Shown here: piece after piece, positions 57,746 to 64,000 of the stretch
How positions within the stretch are numbered: the first letter of the stretch is position 1
Layout: the number at the start of each line of letters is the position of its first letter
NCBI GenBank assembly: GCA_963082875.1
Contig: OY720102.1
Coordinates: 11,196,990-11,260,989 of the forward strand
Source: Corella eumyota
Lineage: Eukaryota > Chordata > Ascidiacea > Phlebobranchia > Corellidae
Reading direction: 5' to 3'
DNA length: 64,000 nucleotides
Translations under genes and position numbers: made by a program
The notes under the pieces: model-generated
The model's database searches: none
Seen by the model: only the letters and a program-made list of their open reading frames with translations
Told to the model about the DNA's origin: nothing

Positions 57746-59182
57746 ATGCCACCACCAAATAAACATCATAAAGATAGTAAAGACTTAGGAGGGTGGACGA
57801 TTCCAGGATATCCTCATTGTGGACCGTTTAACCGACCCGGACAGCCAAATTCAGAGTTAGATGCAGCTTGCGCAAAACACGACGCTGGATATAACAAGTT
57901 TGGTCAGGCAGCTTACACTACTTACAACCCAGCAGACGAGGAACTTATACACGATACAGCTAATATCCCTGGCGCTGTTAGCTTTGCTGTTGGTGCTATC
58001 TTTCGGGCAAAACGTTTTCTTGCTCCGGCAACTAAACAAAAGGGAGAAGGAATTTCTTGGGGGGCAAAGACACAAATCAACAAATACAAAAAGGCGAGGT
58101 TTGACCGCGACGCAGAATCTGTGGGGCTCGATAGAAACGGGCTGAAACAATTGTTAATACCGGACCACAAAGCGTTCCCAAATATGAAGAGAGGGATGGA
58201 AGCGGACTCGACTGAAGATGAGCCAGCCAATAAGATAGCGGCGACAGAGAATACGGGTGGAGGGGCGGCACACCCGGGCCAATTCACGTCACTAATAAGG
58301 GCTCCAAGGATGTACCAAAACATGATTGTATATGGGAGGAGAAAAGGCGTAATGTTATTTGAAGGAAATAGAACAGGAACGGATGGAGAAAATGTAAGGC
58401 CCCCATGGACACCATGGTGGAGCCATGCCAGAACTGATAATGGACAAGTAACACCAAAAACCGTCCAGCAATGTATTGTCAGCAGCGCCGTACAAACAAG
58501 GCAAATGGAAGTGGGCGAAAACAATAGCACCAGCCATACCGGGAATAGATGGAGATTTTATACTCCCGGGGGAACGATAAGGCATGCAGTCACAGGAAGT
58601 GAAAACTCGGTAAAATCAGACATGGCAGGGTACGATATGTACGGAATAAAAAATTGGCACTTGACAATGTGGCCAATAACAGCAATGAACCGGATAACCG
58701 CAGATGGAGCGATCAAGCCACGGGTTTTCCTAGATGTCGCCTGGGACACCGACTCCATGCTGTACAGAAGATCATTTGATATAGGGCATCAGACAACAAC
58801 AACACATTATGCCACAGCTTGCGACGAAGAACCTTTAATCACAAATCAATCAATGAAAAGATACGAATTGGGAGATGATTTTAATGATATCCCAATTAAC
58901 ATGCTCCAAAAAGACAGCCACACCACGGGCCTGGACGAAACGGGAGGCGGCACAACACATAGCGTGACAATATCAGCAAAGAACAACACAGGATGGTTCG
59001 ACATGTACGAAATGACCACACCCATAAGCAAGGCAATGGTCACACAAATGCATGTGTACACGGACACCATCAAGAAAGACCTTGTACATGCGAAATATGC
59101 AGCAGCAGAAACAAAGGGGGACAACATCATGTCAATACCCTACATAACAACATGCGAAATTGAATTTGGTTTTCATCGTTGA
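57746..59182 (+). CDS. Parvovirus-like capsid protein with PLA2 motif
   Basis: A 478-aa frame that looks whole. Residues ~14-55 form a parvoviral phospholipase A2 unit: GWTIPGYPHCGPFNRPG as calcium loop, then LDAACAKHDAGY with the catalytic His-Asp pair. In parvoviruses this enzyme lets the entering capsid breach the endosomal membrane. A linker and basic stretches (INKYKKARFDRD) follow. A Gly-rich segment NTGGGAAHPGQ is typical of the region before the beta-barrel core. The remainder fits a jelly-roll capsid in length and in aromatic-rich strands, e.g. NWHLTMWPITAMN. The length is short for vertebrate VP1 but suits small densovirus-type proteins. A diverged, broken relative lies at 35.4-36.6 kb. 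Confidence 0.88.
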   Translation: MPPPNKHHKDSKDLGGWTIPGYPHCGPFNRPGQPNSELDAACAKHDAGYNKFGQAAYTTYNPADEELIHDTANIPGAVSFAVGAIFRAKRFLAPATKQKGEGISWGAKTQINKYKKARFDRDAESVGLDRNGLKQLLIPDHKAFPNMKRGMEADSTEDEPANKIAATENTGGGAAHPGQFTSLIRAPRMYQNMIVYGRRKGVMLFEGNRTGTDGENVRPPWTPWWSHARTDNGQVTPKTVQQCIVSSAVQTRQMEVGENNSTSHTGNRWRFYTPGGTIRHAVTGSENSVKSDMAGYDMYGIKNWHLTMWPITAMNRITADGAIKPRVFLDVAWDTDSMLYRRSFDIGHQTTTTHYATACDEEPLITNQSMKRYELGDDFNDIPINMLQKDSHTTGLDETGGGTTHSVTISAKNNTGWFDMYEMTTPISKAMVTQMHVYTDTIKKDLVHAKYAAAETKGDNIMSIPYITTCEIEFGFHR

Positions 59183-59286
59183 CTTGGCTTGTGTTTTTTC
59201 TACGGGAAATATCGCAAGCCAGGCCGGTGATATTTATTTTTGGCTTGGCGCGCGTTTTTTTATATTTTATTATCACGCGCCAAGTC
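59181..59286 (+). promoter_or_regulatory. T-shaped inverted-repeat segment (hairpin 2) between capsid and initiator genes
   Basis: The outer stem GACTTGGC (59181-59188) pairs with GCCAAGTC (59279-59286). Nested inside are TGGCTTG (59185-59191)/CAAGCCA (59215-59221) with a 23-nt loop and GGCCGGT tail, and CTTGGCGCG (59244-59252)/CGCGCCAAG (59276-59284) around an AT-rich loop. The stems overlap, so alternative folds compete, as in Y- or T-shaped parvoviral telomeres or a viral replication origin. The segment starts at the capsid stop codon. Confidence 0.7.
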
Positions 59287-59406
59287 GATCGTTTCGTTTT
59301 AGTTCGTCTTTTTTACATATTAACCAATAAAAAAACAAAAGAAAAAAGGGGTGTGGTTATAAGCCAATAAGATTAGATTCTAAATTAGTTCGATAAGAAA
59401 AAGGCA

Positions 59407-59952
59407 ATGGAAACAGGGTATATAAAGGCAAGCGCAATTGATAATATCATAGACAATTTTTGGAAAAAGCAACCTGAAAATACCAAGAGAGAAGATGAAC
59501 ACAAACGCGACCTCTTACGAGCCGAACTACTCCGAAATTGGGGAGAATGGAGGCAACATCCAGGCCGAGTCGAGCTTCAGAGCAAGGAAATGGTGTTTCA
59601 CCATAACAAGTGGAAGCGAAGGCATTTTTCAAACACCGAGTTGTACAATCGTGATCGGGCCAGAGGAGGGAGGTTCCGCCGGGGTAGCTCCTCACCACCA
59701 TGGGCTGCTCTGGCGGAAGAAAGCCGAGGGGCTAACTCCCGCAATACGGAAGAAGACCGTGGCAGACACCCTTCGGTCACTTGGATTGGTAGTGTCATGG
59801 CTTGGCCCAGTGAAGCAACTGCAAAACTGGATCAAGTACATGTACAAGACCAATCCAGAGTCAATGCCAGACATACTAAAGAAGGAGCTCTCCAACGACA
59901 ACAAGAGCAAGGGCATGCGCAGTTACGAACACACTGTGAAAAAAGTAGCTGA
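59407..59952 (+). CDS. Frame overlapping the initiator gene
   Basis: A 181-aa frame beginning METGYIKASAIDNIIDNFWK and sharing ~460 bp with the HUH frame in another register. Its first ~30 residues precede the HUH start and look protein-like; the rest is Arg/Ser/Gly-rich, as expected for a shadow. Either the N-terminal part is spliced to the HUH protein or this is a true overlapping gene, as in compact viruses. Confidence 0.35.
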   Translation: METGYIKASAIDNIIDNFWKKQPENTKREDEHKRDLLRAELLRNWGEWRQHPGRVELQSKEMVFHHNKWKRRHFSNTELYNRDRARGGRFRRGSSSPPWAALAEESRGANSRNTEEDRGRHPSVTWIGSVMAWPSEATAKLDQVHVQDQSRVNARHTKEGALQRQQEQGHAQLRTHCEKSS

Positions 59953-60061
59953 AAGATTTGAGACGAAGCCTGCCGTAAACGCCTTCAAGCAAGCATTGTT
60001 CCGGGAAGATTTCACCTTCCCGGAAACATTTGTCAAAAGAGCGTACGGCATGGTGGAGTAG
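59495..60061 (+). CDS. HUH-type replication-initiator (Rep/NS1-like) frame
   Basis: A 188-aa frame that looks whole. Motif I: RARKWCFTITS near residue 30. Motif II: APHHHGLLW near residue 65, carrying the His-hydrophobic-His-type metal site. Motif III: LQNWIKYMYKTNP near residue 110, with the likely nicking Tyr. These are the three signatures of HUH endonucleases of CRESS-DNA viruses and parvoviruses, which nick one strand at a hairpin origin. No Walker motifs of the SF3 helicase follow, and the frame ends at 60061. The initiator would need a host or helper helicase, or it is a truncated form. The adjacent hairpins are the natural candidate targets. Confidence 0.65.
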   Translation: MNTNATSYEPNYSEIGENGGNIQAESSFRARKWCFTITSGSEGIFQTPSCTIVIGPEEGGSAGVAPHHHGLLWRKKAEGLTPAIRKKTVADTLRSLGLVVSWLGPVKQLQNWIKYMYKTNPESMPDILKKELSNDNKSKGMRSYEHTVKKVAERFETKPAVNAFKQALFREDFTFPETFVKRAYGMVE

Positions 60062-60149
60062 GGCAAAGAAAAATCAAAAATGAGTCGAGTTCTGGGGAGC
60101 AAATTAAGCCTTTCGGGCTATCAATCAAAGTTTATGACGTAGTGTGCCT

Positions 60150-60835
60150 CTTTCGATATAACACGTGACTTCATGTTAGGATAATATCCGAATTATCTTA
60201 CATTATACTTACGATTTATGTTGTTTTGTTGAACAATGTTAAAGGACGTACACTTTGTTTCGTAAAACTATCTTAGTTTTAATATAACAATGACATTTCT
60301 ACTAAAGAAAACGTTACTTAAAAAATTTGTAATATTAAACATTTATGCAAAAAGTTAACCTTTTTTGGAACAAGTGAATTATTAAAAACAACTCCTACAT
60401 TTCATAGTAAAAGTGGATAATGTTAACCGTTACCTGATTTTATTAAATATTGTGTCACAGTATTTTAAATTAAATACCATTCAAAAAATAATGGCTTACA
60501 GTTAATTTATATAAATATTTAAATTAAAGTATCAATCAATAAATGTCCTTTAATTGTAACATTTACTTAAAGCGTTAGTTTTGCAAGTTGCTGCACGTCT
60601 TGCGTTGTAACATACCTTTGTTTTTGTTTAACCTTTTTAGAAAAAAAAAGCGTGTTGTAATCGGCAAAATCTTATGAAATTTTGGTAATTTTAATATTTT
60701 GAAATTGCTAAAAAAATCAAAGATTTATTTATTTTTTAGGTTGATATTTTGCTTTTAGTTTTTAATTAAAATAAAAAAGTGCAACAATTTGGCTTTAATT
60801 ACAGCAATTTGAAGAAATAAACACGTTTATACAAA
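60150..60835. other. AT-rich 3' flank, no gene seen
   Basis: ACACGTGACTTCATG at ~60161-60175 recalls the E-box part of module T but the rest does not match. No gene. Confidence 0.35.
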
Positions 60836-60837
60836 TA

Positions 60838-61030
60838 AACTTTGGTTTGGCTTTAAAAATATTGATGGCTTGACTACGAAATAACTTTGGTTCAACTATA
60901 AAACGTCGGCGGCTTGACTATGAAATAACTTTTGTTTGACTATATAATATTGGCGGCTTGACTACGAAATAAATCTGGTTCGACTAAATAATTTGATTTG
61001 ACTACGAAATAACTTTGGTTTGACTATAAT
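60838..61030. repeat. 44-bp tandem repeat
   Basis: GGCTTGACTACGAAATAACT recurs at 60867, 60911, 60955 and, diverged, ~60995: four units at 44-bp spacing (last ~40). Confidence 0.85.
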
Positions 61031-61235
61031 TTCGTCGTCTGTTTCATTGTTTAACATGCTTTTAAATTCGCTTTTCAGATGAATATAAAAATTAGGATAA
61101 TATTCCTGTTTATTTTTTGGTTTAACATTTTTTTGTATCTCTCTTCTTGCAATATGGCATCGTTAAGGTCCAAACGTTTAAATAGTTAATAAATTTTATT
61201 TTCGAATTTTTGTTTGGACAGATCTTGTCCAAGAG

Positions 61236-61607
61236 TTAATAACTTTTTTTCGTTGGCGTAATATATATTTTTCTAGGCTTTTGTTTATTATTTTCAAGTT
61301 TAGATTTAATCAAGGAATTTTGTGCTGTGTCACTAAAGTTAACCAATTCATAGTACAAGTTTGTTTTAGTTTGTTGTTTATATTTGTTTGGGTCTGCAAG
61401 GTAGTTGTTTTTCCGGAACACCACACGTACCTTATTAATCTGGGCCGAACCCACGCTGTATTGCTGAGTGGTTTGAGTTTTTAATGCAAGGAGTTCTTGT
61501 TTTTTAACCTTTACGAAAAATGCAATAATTAAAAAGTAAACAGTTAGTATATAAGTACAGAAGTACCAACTGATGTCAATATTATCAAAATATTGCAAAG
61601 GGTACAC
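61236..61607 (-). CDS. Small membrane-anchored frame, unrecognised
   Basis: A 123-aa minus frame. Residues ~14-33 (YFCTYILTVYFLIIAFFVKV) form one clear membrane segment. A soluble Lys/Gln/Asn-rich part follows, including YSVGSAQINKVRVVFRKN. An upstream exon-like stretch at 61882-61718 (FGIPSEKQWQKTFQNLEKLN, ending at a GTAATT donor) lies on the same strand, but I cannot join the two with certainty. Possible start of a minus-strand gene block. Confidence 0.35.
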   Translation of the reverse strand: MYPLQYFDNIDISWYFCTYILTVYFLIIAFFVKVKKQELLALKTQTTQQYSVGSAQINKVRVVFRKNNYLADPNKYKQQTKTNLYYELVNFSDTAQNSLIKSKLENNKQKPRKIYITPTKKSY

Positions 61608-61717
61608 GCAAGATCGTCACTGCGTAAAGACGAAACAAAACTGATAGGCAATATTGATTTATCAGCACTATGTAAATATAAGTTCAGCCAGTAAACAATT
61701 TACTACGTACAAATTAC

Positions 61718-61882
61718 CTTGTTTAATTTTTCGAGGTTTTGAAACGTTTTTTGCCACTGTTTTTCGGATGGTATTCCGAAAGTTTTCAGCCATGACCTTG
61801 ACTCCTTGTTCAATTTCTCCAACAATGGATTACCACCTTTGTTCTTTCCGCTGATGCCAGTTCTGTTTTTGGACACAAACAT
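61718..61882 (-). CDS. Exon-like minus-strand frame
   Basis: ATG at 61882 begins a 55-codon open stretch (VSKNRTGISGKNKGGNPLLE, SRSWLKTFGIPSEKQWQKTF) that ends at AAG followed by GTAATT, a plausible donor. The composition is protein-like. Too short to recognise. Confidence 0.35.
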
Positions 61883-62249
61883 TTGCTTTACATTTAAAAA
61901 GGAGGCAGGCAGGAGGCAGGCATTAGGAAAATATAAATGTCTTATTTTAGTTTTTGCGCATTCTACGGTATCCCAGTTACATTTTCGTATACCAAAACAT
62001 TAAAGCATAAAAATATGTTAAACACATTTGTTGTAAGTATGCGTAATTTGGGCTTTGGACGCTTCGTGCCCATACCCAATACTCCATTACAGTTCGAGAA
62101 ATACCGTTCAATAGATAAATAATTTCTAAAAAATTCCAAAGTTTATGAAGATCACTTCCCTTTTTTTAAATATTCCTGCGCCTTTGTTGTTGCAAAACCG
62201 AGTGAACACGTCCCAGTTTAAATTAACGAAAGATCGACCAGCATTTATT

Positions 62250-63440
62250 TCCTAATATAGCAGCCCCATTACTAGGACTACCCACCAGAACTTTCTGTCA
62301 CCTTCCGCTTCAACCGTGCTACAAAAATGTTCAAAAAATGATGGTTTAGTGGAAAACGACTCGTCACATCTTTCACATCTCCAGACGTTATCTATTAAAT
62401 ACCGCATCGTTAAAAATGATAAACCGTTGCATTCGACGAAAAGCCATTCCCGCATTTTGTCATCTTATTTAAGCAATCCAGCTCTTTTGCCAACATTTGA
62501 AATGACACTGGCGATTGTTTTGTTTTGTAACTGTTAGGATTTACAAAGTCTGGTTTAAATGTCATGTTTGGGGCACTTGGGGTCGCAAAGTTCACCAGAA
62601 GGCGCACCAATTTCTCTTTGCATGTACGGCATACGAAGGGTCACTATGTGCTTCGCAACCCGAACATACTTTTTCCCCTGACGCTAATTTAATCTTAGAC
62701 ACAAAATCGCTGATGTGATCCGTTTCATCGGATAAGCCATAATCATTAGCGACGACGCTTATACAATTTTTCAAAAATAAGTTTCAAGAATTTTGAAACA
62801 CGAGCCCAGTGTCGATCATCCGTCTAAAAGTGTTCTTTTTTTATCCGTAAGCTTCGTCCACATCCAGTTGTCTGGTTTTAAATTGAGATTTTTTTGCATT
62901 GCGTTTTCGTGGTCTAAAATTATCGTAAGATGGCTGGTCATCACACTTGTTGGGACAGCATTTGTTTCTTTAATTTTGTAGGTTCTGCCAATCTTATAAT
63001 TGTTGTAAAAAATTGATTTCGTTAAACCATTTGGGTACGAAATTGGCGTATATATCAGTTTGGTTACAAATATAGGTGTAAGTGCCACCCAATAAGTTTG
63101 TTCCCAACATGTTGATTAGTTGTTTTAAGTTGGTTAGTTTGTAGGCCAGCATGTTCTCGTGAAAAGATTGGGGTAAAATAAAATTAAAGTTGCGGCAATG
63201 TTAAATAAGTTCAACAATTTCTGCTACAACCTCCACCGACCCTTTGCTGTCTTCACCTATATCAACATTACATAGTTTTGAAACTTGCTTCACTAAATCT
63301 TTTGCCCTACGGGTAAGCCATTGAAACACATTATACTCATCTATAGAAACAAATTCACTGCATTCTTTTGAAACAAATACGCTTTTAATATCAGAAGAAA
63401 TTAAATTGTCAAGTTCATTTTTTCCGTAAAGTTTTCTTTA
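62250..63440 (-). other. Closely packed unrecognised minus-strand frames
   Basis: Consecutive minus-strand frames lie end to end: 63440-63203 (ISSDIKSVFVSKECSEFVSI, ending VAEIVELI), 63185-62994 (MLAYKLTNLKQLINMLGTNL), 63000-62816, 62774-62592 (DETDHISDFVSKIKLASGEK with CSGC), 62610-62410, and 62455-62252 with a zinc-finger-like CERCDESFSTKPSFFEHFC. Composition is less AT-driven than the flanks, suggesting decayed coding DNA. It may be one dead gene or a block from a viral or mobile element. Origin unknown, so I do not assemble it. Confidence 0.35.
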
Positions 63441-63449
63441 GTTATGGTT

Positions 63450-64000
63450 TGCGATCATTTTCTTAGTGAAACTTGTTCATAATTTTCTTCGTGAAACTTA
63501 TATCGGCATTTTTCTTGAATAGGCTTGCGTTGGTTGTTTTTGATTGCTTTTTAGGAAACATGTTGATTAGTATAAACTAAACTCAATATTAGGGTCAAAT
63601 CATGTGACACTACAAGACAGTTTGAGTATCTTAACAATATTCGTCGCATTTTTTTTAGCAAATTTAGATTAATAAGTTTCTTTTAAATTTAAACTCACAC
63701 TTACATACACAAATGTGTATAATTTGAACTAAAAAAATATATGGTCACCACACTATCACACCAAATTTGCAGTATCAACAATTATGTGACACTACAAGAC
63801 AGAAAAACTCAAACATTTTTAGGTGGTTTGTAAATAATCAAAACTCTGCTCTAATTAGTGCAATATACTAGCCTATTTTAGTATTTTGTTAACTTGTAGT
63901 TAGAAGCATATTTAAAATTTTTTTTTTATAAAATCGCAAGTCCATTAAAAAAGTTATTTGTATTTTAAAACGTGACTCTACAAGACAAATGTTTTTAACT
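63450..64000. other. AT-rich right edge with a recurring motif
   Basis: GTGACACTACAAGACA occurs at 63604 and 63786, and GTGACTCTACAAGACA at 63972, ~182-186 bp apart. The sequence between them is not similar. No gene seen. Confidence 0.5.

Larger units (their letters stand above)
57500..60145 (+). mobile_element. Compact parvovirus-like endogenous element
   Basis: An endogenous viral element with a small 5' frame, a whole capsid frame with a PLA2 motif, a hairpin-rich intergenic segment and an HUH replication-initiator frame, all on the plus strand in ~2.6 kb. CTACGTCATA near 57502-57511 and its complement TATGACGTAG near 60133-60142 may mark remnants of terminal repeats, but 10 bp is weak. 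The main frames look whole, suggesting a young insertion. The absence of a helicase domain and the capsid-before-initiator order differ from ordinary parvoviruses (NS then VP). It may be a rearranged or tandem insertion, or a distinct lineage. Confidence 0.75.

Noticed and set aside
57857-59130. Several frames on the opposite strand or other register of the capsid gene
   Set aside because: Shadows of the 478-aa frame; none carries a recognisable motif.
59262-59280. CRESS-type nonanucleotide origin (TATTATCAC)
   Set aside because: Only a loose match to the consensus, and it sits at the edge rather than the tip of the loop. Mentioned only as part of the hairpin segment.
57502-60142. CTACGTCATA/TATGACGTAG as proven terminal inverted repeats
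   Set aside because: Ten matching bases are too few in AT-rich DNA; kept only as a weak boundary hint.
63604-63990. ~184-bp satellite
   Set aside because: Only the 16-bp motif repeats; the sequence between is not similar.

Overview
The window is AT-rich invertebrate-type nuclear DNA. GT-AG introns, a metazoan replication-dependent histone block with 3' stem-loops, a tRNA-derived SINE and many metazoan transposon families show this. The species cannot be fixed from the sequence; an arthropod or other marine/aquatic invertebrate is a guess. Most of the 64 kb is accessory: layered DNA transposons (hAT and MULE), LINE remnants, two Ty3/gypsy fossils, two separate parvovirus-like capsid copies, and a wrecked histone cluster.

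Layout. 0-2.3 kb: a 36-bp palindromic tandem array, a three-exon gene for a small basic/proline-rich protein (copy A), a SINE, and a ~120-bp E-box/CRE module (T). 4.2-6.9 kb: a Myb/SANT-like exon, an R2-like LINE scrap and a hAT 3' end. 7-9.5 kb: a decayed MULE with C2H2 fingers and a SWIM-like finger. 11.9-20.9 kb: a PHD-OTU-MULE composite element split by a 5,067-bp hAT with a perfect 8-bp target-site duplication (TSD). 22.3-31.7 kb: L1/Tx1-like LINE copies on the minus strand flanking a collapsed histone cluster (H2B start, H2A, H3, H4, H1). 32.1-36.6 kb: gypsy fossil, a second PHD-OTU-MULE scrap and a diverged parvovirus-like capsid fossil. 37.5-40.3 kb: another hAT, then Ulp1-like and cysteine-rich fragments. 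40.9-45.2 kb: two inverted relatives of the first hAT around a broken Ser-rich/RING gene. 46.2-47.75 kb: gypsy fossil. 48.4-51.4 kb: an apparently intact intron-rich MULE transposase gene, followed 30 bp later by copy B of the small three-exon gene. 52.2-53.8 kb: an inverted-repeat element, module T in inverted orientation, and TPR-like reading frames. 54.8-56.2 kb: minisatellites. 57.5-60.1 kb: a compact parvovirus-like element. 61.2-63.4 kb: short unrecognised minus-strand reading frames.

The most unusual locus is 57.5-60.1 kb. A whole 478-aa parvoviral-type capsid frame with a phospholipase A2 (PLA2) motif is followed by a 188-aa HUH-type replication-initiator frame without a helicase domain. 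The capsid gene is bracketed by two copies of one hairpin (7-bp arms, exactly 23-nt loop, shared 14-bp 3' arm plus tail). The second hairpin sits inside a larger T-shaped inverted-repeat structure. Second in interest is the three-exon small protein gene, which open-reading-frame scanning alone would miss: two copies share splice sites, a basic Asn/Lys/Arg middle and a frame ending in a proline-rich or Asn-rich tail, and copy A carries a SUMO-interaction-like motif. A weaker theme is the number of ubiquitin/SUMO-type modules carried by mobile DNA here (OTU, Ulp1-like, RING, SUMO-interaction-like). That is a pattern, not evidence of one system.
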